Below are positions 20,993 to 32,700 of a DNA stretch of 64,000 nucleotides, piece by piece (within the stretch, counting starts at the first letter, position 1; each line of letters opens with the position of its first letter). Under the pieces are notes generated by a model. It ran no database searches. It was not told the origin of the DNA and was given only the letters and a program-made list of their open reading frames with translations. The stretch is from Ciona savignyi (lineage: Eukaryota; Chordata; Ascidiacea; Phlebobranchia; Cionidae). The DNA lies in contig CH003196.1 in the NCBI GenBank assembly GCA_000149265.1, positions 420,709 to 484,708 on the forward strand, written 5' to 3'. The position numbers and the translations under genes were made by a program.

Positions 20993-23900
20993 TCACAGTC
21001 TATTTAAAGTCGTATCTAATCTGTAGAATCCAGTGGTTGCTGTCATCCGTTGCGACAGTTGTCGTTCATTTGCAGCTTTTGCAATATCTGATCCAGTTTT
21101 ATCATCAATATTTATCACTTCTGTCCTTACAGTGTAGTTGAATATCGGTAAAAGCTTGAATTGCTGATGAAAATATTATGACAATTTAATGATAAAAGGA
21201 ATACAAACAAAGAGATACTAACAAAAAAACTAATCAATTAAACTCATTACAACTAGTTAAAGTTTAAATATTTAGGATATAATAGAATCGGATATTCATG
21301 TTTATTCCCGTAAATGGGAAAACCAAGGAGGTTAACAAACGGTGCAATTATCAGATTACCTCGCGCCCACCGTCGGGTTAAGCACTTAACCGCTAGACCA
21401 ACCAGTTGGAAAATAAAAAGTGTAAGAACCATAAATGAATTCTGCAGATGCACAAACTCTAATTGGGACAGAATAGAATAGGATATTAATGTTTATTCCA
21501 GTGAAAGGTAAAAGCAATGTCCGTAAAGTGCCTTTCCCAAGGACACAACCGACTCGCTGGTGACCAGTTTCGCACCTGCAACCTTTCGATTGAAAAGCGA
21601 CGCAGTTAATCGCCAGACTAACCGGTTGGACTACTTAGGAAATATATAACTCTAATTGTACAGATACAGCTACTAAATTTACCTTGTACAGGTGACTGTT
21701 GACCAAGTTTTCCGGATTCAAATTCTCATGAATAAAAGTGGTCCCAGTTAAAGTTTCCCAATTCCGTTCAAACTTATCATCGGTCAGTTGGGCAGAGTTA
21801 ACTAAAATCGTGTTTGATTATATATTTCAAATAATAACACAACATTGCTTCTAATGAAAATTGTTTGTTGTCGCTTAGAGACATCTTTAAAGAATTAGTC
21901 TAACTCAATAGTAATCGTCGAATGACCTCGTGCCAATCGTCGAGTTACCGGAGCTATTGCAGTGTGTTATGTACGATTCACACGTTCCTTCAATTTAGTA
22001 GAAACCAATAATCTGCTGGGTTCAGGCAATGTCCGTAAAGTGCCTTGCCCATGGACACAACGGACCAGCTAGCAACCGGTTTAGCACCTGCAACCTTTCG
22101 GCTAAAAGGCTTCGCACTAAACTACCAGACTAACCGGCCGGACTTATTTTATTATTTTAACCTACCCTTTACGGCGGATAAAAAGAAACCATCTGAATCA
22201 TCAGTCAAAGAGTTATCCTTTAAAGAAGTCACATGTTTGTAGCCGGCTGCAAGATAAATTGAACATGTTAAAAGGTTTAACTTGTAAAAACGCAATGTGT
22301 TAGTTAAAAGGTGGTAATGGGGACATATAAAAAAAACTATAAAACATAACTAAACTTAAACTTTTGTATATATGTTTTAAAACTACAAGATAGCGTTTAA
22401 CTTGTAAAAACGCAATTTGGTAGGTTAATAAGGTAGTAATGGGGACATATAAAAAAAACTATAAAACATAACCAAACTAAAACGTTTGTATATCTGTTTT
22501 AAAACTACAAGGTAGCGTTATCACACTCAGTAATAATATTGCGCAAACGGTTCGTAAGATCTGTAATTTTATCAATTAGCTCGTTAGCGCCACTTCAGAA
22601 ACCTGGAGTGCCTTTGTAACCAAGTTTCATTACTTCTTCGATATAATTCGACCAAAATACGTCCGTGTCAGAAAAGAAAGGGAAATCCTCTCGGTCTACC
22701 TCTGTGAAGTTGACCCACTGGTACCTAGTTTGCGAGAAAGAGAGGAAAACAAGGAACCATTTAAATATAAATTTACGTTTGCACGTTGTTCTGATTGCAA
22801 ATGTACATTTATAGATAGGGGTAGAATATTCATGTTTATCCCCGTGAATGGGTAACAGATCAAACACCAATCTGAATTAACCCTCGAACTCTATCCATAT
22901 AACCATAAACCCAACTTTTAGTTTAGTGTGCAATTAGGATAGAATAGGATATTCATGTTTATCCCCGTGAATGGGAAAACCAAGGGGGTTAACACACGGG
23001 CAATCGTCAGATCACATCGCGCCCATCGTCGGGTTACCGGAGCTAATGCAGTGTGTTGTGTATGATAGACACGTTTCTTTAATTTGGTAGAACCCACTAA
23101 TCCACTTGGTTTAGGCAATATTCTTTAGGTGCCTTGCCCAAGGAGACAACCGACTAACTTGCGACCAGTTTCGAAGTTGAAACCTTTCGGTTGAAAGGCG
23201 ACGCACTAAATCAACAGAGTAGCCCGTCGGACTGATTACAAATAAAAACAGTCTCTTTTGCCTTGCTTTTATTTAGTTGTGCTATATTTGTCATTTGTTG
23301 ACTATGCTGTATTTTTTTCGAACATAATGTGATTTCTTTGTTCTAGGCATGAATACCAGTCAACCTAAATAATGGTTTCTAAAAGTCAATTGTATTTATA
23401 AAAACGAAATACAACACATTCAAAGTTAACTTACCTGGCGTCATTGTCTACTGCTTTATACAAATGGGTTTTCACGAATCCGTCCACTTGCTTGATATAA
23501 TTTCCCCCTTTCATCCATAAGGTACGAAACGCCGTTTCATCATTCGGCCGATCAATGAAATTGAACCACGCACAGCGGTCGTTTGGTGTCGCTACCGAGC
23601 TAACGTGTCGTACAAGGTTCTGAGTAAACTAAGTATGAGAAGCGGAACTTTACACTGCAACAAACAATGTACGGTCGTGTGGCCGAATGGTTAAAGATAC
23701 ATATACAGACTTCTAAACAAAAACTGTCTTGGTAACGAAACCTTAATGAGTTCGATACTATGCTCTTTTATAGAAGCAATAACATCTAAATGTTTGGGCA
23801 TCGCATCGACTGACAAATAAATTATGGAAAATAATCGTCGAGATTGCCGGAACCGCCAAAGTCTTTTTTTTGTGGGTCACAACAATTTTATTTTGTGGAT

Positions 23901-24713
23901 CACAAAATATACACGCGATTTTAGCATATTAAATGAAAAGTAATGATTTTAGACGAGTTTATTAATATTGCATGGCTATGCGTCTATAGGTTTAATCTGT
24001 TAATGTGTCAGACCACAGTAAAAGTATGTTCAATTCGTCCAAAATCATTACTTTTAATTTAATATGTTAAAATCGCGTGTATTTTTTGTGACCCACAAAA
24101 TAAATTTAAGAAACTCATACCGAAATGTGCATGTCGTTTTACCTTAATTTAAAAACTTACAGTTATGGGAATTGTGTACGAAGTAATTTACACTTGCCAC
24201 AAACTGGAGTAACCTCTATAATGTGTACCATAAGCACTTAGGTATGTTAGCATGGACTTTGATTCGGCTGTGGTTTCAAGCAGACCGAAGTATTTTTATG
24301 GGACTGTAAATTTGCATATGTAACTAAATAGTCCTTAACTTAGTTAGGCGACAATGACATACCTATCGGTGTAATTAAAATACTGCAACAACAAATAATA
24401 TATAGTCGATACAGTTATTTATTTAATTCTTTTTCCCGGGCAAAGTTTTAAAATCAAAATAGGCTCTGGGCAAGAACGGTTTATTGAATAAAATAAAGTA
24501 AGTATCGGTGGCTAAACCATTCGGCCACACAACCGTACGGGTAAAGTTACATCGACTTGCTTTACATTTGCAGTAAGTAGCACATGGGCAATGTATAAGA
24601 GTGCCGGAGTTCTCGCCACATCTAGTATTATCTATGCTTACTTTAAAATAACAGTGACTTACCGAAAGAAGTAAACTTCTGTTGGACAACAAAGACTTAG
24701 CTAAACTACCCAT
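20993..24713 (-). CDS. ABM-like (antibiotic biosynthesis monooxygenase fold) protein, 215 aa
   Basis: Five exons on the minus strand: 24663-24713, 23435-23619, 22603-22724, 21683-21801, 20993-21163. They sum to 648 nt (215 residues plus stop), with GT/AG borders and matched phases. The first 30 residues (MGSLAKSLLSNRSLLLSN...) are rich in S, L and R and lack acids, so they could be a mitochondrial presequence (inference). Residues about 36-95 carry CAWFNFIDRPNDE, then GFVKTHLYKAVDNDARYQWV and NFTEVD. This is the beta-alpha-alpha-beta-beta pattern of ABM domains (GFxxxxLxxxxDxDARFxxVN). A second, weaker repeat follows (KFERNWETL, ENLVNSHLYK, FNYTVRTEVIN). Such folds include small cofactorless oxygenases and heme-degrading enzymes, and many members have unknown substrate; I cannot assign one. 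Exon 3 would meet a stop three codons past its donor if unspliced. Confidence 0.78.
21276..22145 (-). mobile_element. Three partial SINE family A copies in ABM gene introns
   Basis: About 21276-21405 (internally deleted), 21472-21635 (tail joined to head) and 21918-22145 (tail lost). All are in the gene's sense orientation and flank exon 4 (21683-21801). Confidence 0.75.
22276..22517 (+). repeat. Two-copy tandem repeat, about 121-bp unit
   Basis: Units begin at 22276 and 22396 with TTTAACTTGTAAAAACGCAA. Both contain GGTAGTAATGGGGACATAT or a near match and end TACAAGRTAGCG. The copies differ at about a dozen positions. Lies between exons 3 and 4 of the ABM gene. Confidence 0.85.
22936..23232 (-). 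mobile_element. SINE family A, full length
   Basis: Clean copy from TAGGATAGAATAGGATATTC to the head CGACGGGCTACTCTG (minus strand). Intron 2 of the ABM gene. A separate 45-bp tail scrap sits at 22815-22860. Confidence 0.88.
23672..23765 (+). mobile_element. SINE family B, diverged
   Basis: GGTCGTGTGGCCGAATGGTT followed by a deletion of the GCGACC segment. The box B region reads TGAGTTCGATAC. Intron 1 of the ABM gene. Confidence 0.7.
23889..24102. repeat. Foldback (long inverted repeat) element, 214 bp
   Basis: The ends TATTTTGTGGATCACAAAAT and the inverse of TTTTGTGACCCACAAAATA start arms of about 70 bp, which also share ACACGCGATTTTA and AAAAGTAATGATTTT. The loop is about 75 bp. Flanked by AATTT on both sides (23884-23888, 24103-24107). 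Intron 1 of the ABM gene. Confidence 0.8.
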
Positions 24714-24799
24714 TATCTGTGTCTTAATGCGTAACTACATTAAGATGTGCAATCGATTTTAAAACTATGAACTCAAATGCCCTCTTGCCCTAAATCGCC

Positions 24800-25040
24800 C
24801 GAGCGTAACGTATTACGTCATAATTATAAACTTTAAACTAAGGCTTGTGAACCTTTTTGCTCGGTAAATTCGTACTAGAGTTAAAGTTTCGGTCGCTTAT
24901 AAAATCACTCATGATTCTTGTGTGATTAAATCACCGCATACGGTATATATGACGTATAGTTTGCATAAAGCTTTATGACAGCTCTATATATACACTATTA
25001 CGTAATTTATGTATATGACGTAATGTGTATATATTTGTAT
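24800..25040. promoter_or_regulatory. Probable ABM-gene upstream region with clustered bZIP-type sites
   Basis: Between 85 and 320 bp upstream of the ABM start codon are ATTACGTCAT (about 24811), TATGACGTATAG (about 24948), ATTACGTAAT (about 25003) and TATGACGTAATG (about 25015), with TATATATA runs nearby. They match CREB/ATF- or PAR-type half-sites. Function is inferred from motif density only. Confidence 0.4.
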
Positions 25041-26264
25041 TGGGTACCAGGCATAACTTTTGAAGTGATACGATAAAACAAGGGGTAATTAAACTGTGTT
25101 TTTCATGATCACCTTCGAAAACTACTGACTAGCAAAAGCACACATATTCTTACAAAATTTAAAATTTGTTTTACAAACAATGTTTGACATTTATTGGCAA
25201 TGAAACTATTTACCGTTAAACAGAAAGATAACAAACCATAAAGCAGTAGTTGTAAAATCACGCATATATCTATATATCAGTGGGACAGGGTTAAAAATAC
25301 TTCCGAAATTCGCCTTCTGGTCATCGGGCTGGTGAAAATCAATAGGACCGTTGCGATGTTTGTGCTTGGGCATATTAAACCAATATTGCCTGCTGGTTTG
25401 GTGACAGTGTAAAAATCGACGCGCAGATTTTGTTACCTGAACATCTGGCGAACGCGTTTTGGCTATAATTCGTTCGCTGAAATAAAAACCGCGAACGTCG
25501 TTTTTCCATCGGCCGATAAAACAGACTTTAGCCTACACGCTGATGGAGGAAACTGGTAATACGATAACTGACTTACAAATGACCGAAAAGTGGGTCAATA
25601 TGTTTATAAAGTCACCACATGCACCCAATTCTTTTATATGACGTAATTTCAATATATTTGTTGCAATTTATTGTAATTTTGCAAACCAGAATCCGGCCTA
25701 TTCGGTTATATTCTTGGTCAGGCGACTTAGCAGACGTCGCGTGAATATATTGTATAAATGGTATGGATCTAAAGAACGTCTTAAGCAAGTACAACACGCT
25801 GGTTGCTAAGGGTAACATAAAGTGAAGGAACGTGTCCATCATATACAACACACTACAATAGCTCCGGTAACCCGACGGTGGATGCGAGGTGATCTGAGGA
25901 TTGTCCGTATGATAACCCCCTTGGTTTTCCCATTCACGGGGATACACATAAATATCCTATAATATCCTAATCATCGTAAACATTAATTAGACACCAAACA
26001 AAAAGCCCATACAAAGCAACAATGGACCAAAGTGAAAACAAATCAAAAATATCGGTTTTACTCACAAGAATATAGAACCAATAATATTAAAACTAGAATA
26101 CCGAAAACCCCCAATGTTGGCTCTAACGAAGCGTCCGAATAAACACAAAGTGACATTGATTAGATTATTCCAGTTATTTTAGGTTCAAATGTAAGGTCGG
26201 CGCTACAGCGAGTATTCAATAAACGGTTCAAGGCGAGGTCACACAGGAAACATGTTGTGGTATA
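25041..26264. other. Intergenic, with one partial SINE A
   Basis: A 5'-truncated plus-strand SINE A lies at about 25822-25965 (AAGGAACGTGTCCATCATAT to CCTATAATATCC). I recognise nothing else in this stretch. Confidence 0.55.
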
Positions 26265-26272
26265 CCTTACAC

Positions 26273-26622
26273 CAGTGCTTTTCAAATGGTGCGCTACAGG
26301 GGTTAGCTAGGTGCGCCACACTTGCATTTCGTTAATTTACGACAGAGTGTGCATAGATCATAATTATTAAATGGTTAGTGTCTAGTTTGTTCATTTCGTT
26401 AGTTCTATGTTAACTTTCGAAAAGCAAAAGAGCGCCCAAAAACAGTAATTTCGTTATGTGCAAAATCCGGCGATGAAATTATTTAAATTAAACTTTTAAT
26501 TTTCCATATTTTTCCTAAATTGTTCAAGTATTTATTGTTTTGACTCCCCGTGCACAGTGCGCCCGTTCGTTTCTTAATTGGTCTTGGGTACGCCATGAGG
26601 ACAAAAAGATCGAGAACCACTG
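26273..26622. mobile_element. hAT MITE, 350 bp, perfect 8-bp target duplication
   Basis: CAGTGCTTTTCAAATGGTGC to CGAGAACCACTG, flanked by CCTTACAC at 26265-26272 and 26623-26630. Same family as 55432-55770 in the opposite orientation (shared GTGCGCCACACTTGC-type interior). Confidence 0.93.
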
Positions 26623-26639
26623 CCTTACACGCATAAATA

Positions 26640-28720
26640 TTTGTTATGCTTTTGGTTTGTTAGTTTTAACTTTTATCCAGTTTTTTCTTCATTATTATCC
26701 TGTGCGTTCGTAATCTATCCTAACACGTAGAAATATCTGTTTGTTGTTAAAATTCAGCATCTGTTCGTTCGCGATTATTATTACGTAATAATTGTGTGAC
26801 GTACAATACAAGCGCCATGTGTCATTGTTTACAATACATCGTCTCCCACTGGCTTACGCACACATTGTTGCGTCATAGGCATCTGTTAACCGTTATTTTC
26901 TGTTCTAGGCATTTTCAAACGAGCTATCACTGAAAATATAAAAATTCTATGGCTCAATATTTTCGGCCTAAATGACTCGGGAAGATTTGGTGAAAAATGG
27001 TAAAAACTGTCTCTTTAAAATCAGTAACCTGTTGTGGCAGTGTCTCTTAAAGAGTATGTCAACATTTGGTCTTTAATATTTCACTGAATTTGATTTAATG
27101 CTGACAGACCCCCAATTAAACGTCTACAGTTTCGTAGGGGTCCATGGACCATGTTCAACGCGGTATAAAAACCTTTTTCGATAAAAAAAACAATAAATAA
27201 GGAGTTTTATACGGCTGCTGCTACGGCTGTTAATTTATTTATTTAAAATTTCTGTTATACTTCATAATCCTATGTGGCTGTGTTTTTTTCTGCCGGTGAT
27301 ATTTTTAATCTATAACTGGAAACCACGCTATACAAGAGAGGATTTTTATTATGAAAACGTTTAACTACAACTCTGGCCCCTCCCTTTCCCACAAAAAAAA
27401 CTTATTCCGTTTTAATAAAAAATACTTTTGTGAAGCACTTTCTAACACAGTTCTTTAATTTTATTGTCTTACACCGCTTGAAAAGTATTTCATGGCAGAT
27501 CCAACAATTTTCGCGCTTGTTAAAATATTTTGGGGGATTGTGGCATGTCATAATTTTATTTCATTTGAAAAATATATATTAAGAACTGAGTGGTATAAAT
27601 AGAACACATTGGCAAATTTAGGTGCTTAACTTATTTCTTGTGCGTGGACTTTACGTATGAACCTAAGCGTGATTCTTAAAATTCTGTTAACTTTTTGTCA
27701 TTTTTAGCTGCCAATCAAGCAAATCTAGACTCTAAAACCAAGCGGTTTGCGAAAGGAATGTAGAAAAAGCCGCTGTACAATTCTAAAACGTCATACACCT
27801 TTCCTCAAATATACGGGAAACCAGAAGGCATAAATCGTAAAAAGATATTTCATTCAAAGTTGATTTTATTTGGCTTGCCATGCCTCATAAAACATGCGGC
27901 GTTGTACAATAGCAAATGTTTTTTTAGCGAAGCGAATTCCATAGGCATGCAATACAAAGTTGACGCAGTTACATTAGGATGCAAGAGCCAAAACCATACT
28001 TGTAAAAGCACTTAACATCTGATTTCACAATCCATAATTCCCCGTTGTGGGGTTCCTTATTTATGTACAATATTTTACAAATGGCGATTTTTGAAACAAG
28101 TGATTTATTTGCTCATCAGTAGTGCCATTCTTAAATAAAAATGGTTTGCTCGTTTCGATTGAGCTTATTTTTGGCCAGTCGACTATTCCAGAATTTATAC
28201 TGTTACAGCCAACAAAACACTGAAACATGGCGAAAGTTTGGCCAAACTGTAATTTCTAATTCATAATACTATGATTCCCATTGAATAAATGAAACTAGTG
28301 ACGTTGGTCACGTAGTAAAAAGATCTTTAAAATGATCGTTTTGACAAATCGGTTACTGGCACGAACTATACACACATTTAATAGTGAATTCGCGGCATGT
28401 ATATATCGTTGTTTCGCATTATATTAAGTTAAAGTGTCAACGATTACTAGTTTTAAAGCAAAGGCCGATCATAAACCATATTTTAAAAGAATCAAAAACC
28501 GGCGCTGAAAATGGAAGATTAAAAGTTACTTTAAAGTTAAGACAAGGCATTAAAATTTAGTTAATGATATGCGAAATTTAACTTGTTTGGATTTAAATAC
28601 TAAATGAACTTTGGAAAAACCCCGTGTGGAGCTGTTTAACCATTAACGAAATTACTGGAAACCGGGTGTAAGCTGTATAGGTAAGGTGAAGAAGAAAGGA
28701 CAATATTGATTGCTTTCGCC
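26640..28720. other. Intergenic, no features recognised
   Basis: AT-rich; no convincing exons, SINEs or inverted repeats found. Confidence 0.5.
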
Positions 28721-28925
28721 CATATATGCCAGTTACTGGAAGTCTGCTCGTAGCTTACAGCTCGTATCAGTCACGTCGAACGTCAGGTTACATTGAGTGC
28801 AGTTTATTGCGAAATAACAGTCGAAATTATGCGGGGTTGGGTGTTTCTACTGATTGCTTGGTAAGGTGGTTAGCAATTTTAGTTGCGACTGTCACGTTGG
28901 TCGCGCGATCAAAGCGTATACGTGA

Positions 28926-28946
28926 TGACGTCAGTCAATGACGTCA
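28926..28946. promoter_or_regulatory. Two perfect CRE palindromes
   Basis: TGACGTCA occurs at 28926-28933 and 28939-28946, 13 bp apart start to start. They lie in a locally GC-richer stretch (to about 29000) of an otherwise AT-rich spacer. This looks like a promoter core, perhaps for a plus-strand transcript running into the open frame at 29073. Confidence 0.45.
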
Positions 28947-29072
28947 CAATGCCTTGTTCGTTCGGCTCGCGTCGCTGTTCCAACACCTTTCAACGAGAAA
29001 ACAATTCTTCGCGTTTCTTCAAGGTATATACAGAAAGTGACAGGGCCAGACGTTATATTTTAATATTCTTAA

Positions 29073-29270
29073 GCAGTCGCCTCCCCGAAAAGTTTGGATG
29101 AAGCGATAAAAGGCCATCCTTCTGTATTTGTTCCGGATTCGGACACTGAAGATCAATTCATCGACTCCCAGTCAAAGATTCCATCGCCGAGTAGGCGTTG
29201 TTGCGTAACAGTTTCAATTTTGTGTTTACAATTCGACGATTTTCATGATTTTGTAGAATACAAACAATAA
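29073..29270 (+). CDS. Possible terminal exon of an unrecognised small gene
   Basis: Open frame bounded by an upstream stop and preceded by ATATTCTTAAGCAG, which could be a splice acceptor. It encodes an acidic segment (SLDEAIKGHPSVF, PDSDTEDQFIDSQ) and ends at TAA inside an AATAAA (29266-29271), as a last exon with an overlapping poly(A) signal would. A possible short signal-like first exon (MRGWVFLLIA, ATG at 28829, GTAAGG at 28861) lies upstream, but the phase does not match directly. I do not recognise the protein. Confidence 0.2.
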   Translation, partial: AVASPKSLDEAIKGHPSVFVPDSDTEDQFIDSQSKIPSPSRRCCVTVSILCLQFDDFHDFVEYKQ

Positions 29271-29379
29271 AAAAGAAGACACCTGTGGAAAAGTGTTAAA
29301 CTTTAGAGGCTTGCCTTTGCCAGTTCGAACGACAATGTTTTCGGCGGAACTACAATATTACGCTAGGAAGAACTCTGGG

Positions 29380-29525
29380 AAAGGGGGAGGAGAAAAACTA
29401 CTCACTGAAGGCATGAAAATAATTCTAACCTTGAAATTAGCACTAAATTAACCACGAACTAACTTTAACGCTTTAATCCTTATTTTGGTGTTCAGTTTCC
29501 CTCCGCCATTTTTTCCATCCTTCTG
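29380..29525. repeat. GGAGGG-type MITE (family E), diverged
   Basis: Left GGGAAAGGGGGAGGAGAAAA, right TTCAGTTTCCCTCCGCC. The core keeps the ACTAACTTTAACG stretch. Confidence 0.45.
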
Positions 29526-29709
29526 AATATAACTATGAAAACTAATTATAATCCTGCTTCAAGCACTAATCTTGAAATTAAAAACCAACGCTTACCCTAT
29601 ACTTCGCCCTATCATATACTCTAGCTCGAACTTTATTTTAGTATGCAATGTACGCAACATGGAATAAATACACACTACTTTAAATACAAATGAACGCGTA
29701 TACTGAAAA

Positions 29710-32700
29710 TCATAATACAGTTGTGCGTAAAGCATATTTTTTCCACCAGGACATAAAGTGCACTGTAATACCTTCAGTAAAGCAAATATAATTGCTGCCG
29801 CAAAAATGACAACTTGTTTTAATTTTTGACTGCGCATAACATTGTAAAATGTTTATTGTAGAAATACACCCAAAAAATGTATAATGCGTTGGCACTTACC
29901 TTGCAAGCCGTTGATGGTAACATGCGCTATAGACACATAGCAAAATGAATACCGAGGTACAAACGACCCAAGTATACCCAGCAACCATGGGAAGCCAAGG
30001 ATAGGATACAGCTTAGCAAAGGCGATTAAAGATTTTGTCGAAGCTTTTAGGGTGACTTGAATACCGGTCGCCCTCTGGTCATAAGGCTGGAAAAAGTTGA
30101 CGTTATCATTTCTGAGCGGTCTACTTGATGGTAAAGCGCTGTACCGTGATCTGAAAGGTTAACCCGAAAAATCAGCTACTTTCGTTTTGATCTGTACTGG
30201 TACTATGACATTGCAAATTGTGTCCTTGAGCAAGGTACTTAACGGACATTGTCTGAACCCAGCGGATTAATGGGTTCTACCAAATTGAACGAAATTGTAA
30301 ATTATACACAATACACTGCAATAGCTCCGGTAACCCGACGATGGGCGCGAGTTGATCCGACGATTGCATGTGTAATAAACACCCTGGTTTTCCCATCCAC
30401 GGGAATAAACATGAATATTCTATCCTAAATGCATCGACCCCAAATCATTCTCTGTTTTATACTTGACATATATTTCCCAACGAATATCAACGATTTAATT
30501 TTTACTCCATAGTCCCTTAGACAGACGATTCATGTCAGTAGCGAAATTTTAGTATACGGTAAATAAAAAAAACAGAACTGTAGCATTTAGCATACACTGT
30601 AAAGCCGCGTCGACTTCCCATTACGCGCCATTAAAATCGACCAATTTCGGAAAGCACCTTGTTTACCATTAAAACCACACGTAAAGGCTGCAAACAACAT
30701 ACAAGTGCTTGCTATACGTACAAGTGCTTGCTATACGTACAAGTGCTTGCTTTGGTCGGTGACTTATTTACCGCATATACCGCGAGCAAGTGATTAAACA
30801 CTTGCAATTGCGCCACTGGGTGAAAAACTTAAAGAGGGAAAGAAAGAAACTTTACACTGCAATAAACATAGTAGAGTACGATCGTGTGGCCGAATGGTTA
30901 ACGCGACCGATACATATACCGACTCTTATACAAAAAAACGGTCCTGGTGGGCCTTTATTCACTTCTCTATGCCGCTAGAATCGTATTACTGGAATAATAT
31001 GAGAATTCGAATGGCAACAGTCTGAGCTTGGAAAATCGTACTACTCTGTAGTATTGCGGTTATCCGGCACAGTCTCCAGTCTCATCCGCTGGAGGGAGTG
31101 TGTAAAGTTGTTGGGCTACTTTAGGAGAATTAAAACTCCCCAAAAAAGTAGATTGCACGCTGTGAAGATACTCGAGGAGAGTGTCTGCCAGCATCCACCT
31201 AAAAGGGATACTACCCTTAGTGGATTAATTTCCACATTACACGTAGGGGTTTCGGTCTAAGCCCACTAACTCGGGCTAAGCGCTCAATTTTGCTTTTTTT
31301 GACTAACCACCAAAAAAACTTGGCTCGGTATAAAAATACACCATAGATCACTGTCCCAATCCTAATTACTTTCTTTTTTACCGAGCTAATGTTCAAACCT
31401 ACGTGGTATCGTCCTAATAAGACCGTTGTTTAATATAGTTGGTATATGTATCGGTCGCGTTAACCATTCCTTTTTTACCAAGCTATGTTTCGAACCCATG
31501 CTGGGCTCGTCACTTGGACCGTTTTTATATAGGTCGGTAGCGGTCGCGCTAACCATTCGACCACACAACAGTTGTATTTACTTGCTTATCTGGTTTAGCG
31601 GCTACCCATTAACCGCGGTGCGTCATCAAACGGGAAACGATAACTTTGAAATCGAAACAGCCGCCAGTTTGGCGACCAAGGTAGACAAATGCCGTTGTAG
31701 TTAAAGAGATGACAAACAATACTCTCGCGTTTATGCGTTTTCAGCCAATAAATGGGCTGTTTATTTATTACCAGTAATGTGTTGTTATCAGCTTATTTTA
31801 GTAACTACGGGAAGTAGCCCATACCCGTTTTTTGTGACGATAAAGTGGTCCAGACATGCCGGCGTAATACGTCGTATATGTTAAACATACTTTATGTGTC
31901 ATAATATACTTAAACTTAAAGTATACCCTGCGTGTAAAGATGACAATCGTGCAATATAAAATCGCATACTTCCAACGTGGATTGCTCGCTTTTAATGCAA
32001 CTAAGAGTTCCAAAAGCAACCACATAACTAGAACTTAAACAGTGAGGGTGGGTCGCGTGTGAATTGCACACATATATAGGTGAAGTGCTTTGGCGTGCCT
32101 ATCAACTATATTCTTAAGAAACAGTTATCTTGGTCCAAATTACAAGCACATGAGAGGGTTTTAACTACGACCCCGCCGCCACTAAGCTTGGACGACCTAA
32201 AATCCAGTAGTTCAGAGCAACTTCTACATTTAAACAAGACATAACAATATACCCAGTCAGTACCGGCCAACTTCTCTTATTAGTTAAACAAGGTAAAAGC
32301 TTCATAATTTAAAAACGTAAAAAATCATTTTAACAAAAAATATAACAAAAAGACAGTAATTAGGGCATTCGTTAATGGCGTGTCATGGTCTACGCATTCA
32401 CTCATATATATAATATAATAATCAATATTTTACCTGGTACTGTCGGCTTTCTCTTGTCAGCTTAACTATGACGCAGATGACTCGCGCCATAATCACTATA
32501 TTGGCTGCCAAACATAATCCTACTGTGATAGATGCCGACCACGAAAGATCACGTGACAAATAGCATATAGACAGTTGTTCTGTAGACAAATTACGTTTCT
32601 AAAGAGTGTCGGATAACTAGGATACTCTTTTTGGGGGGGGGGTAACATTTCTAATCCGTAACAAAAGTGAAACCGTGACCACAGAAACCTTGTCTGTACT

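Noticed and set aside
25041..25600. Possible exon block in slightly GC-richer sequence near 25300-25560
   Set aside because: No open frame with splice sites and no domain recognised.
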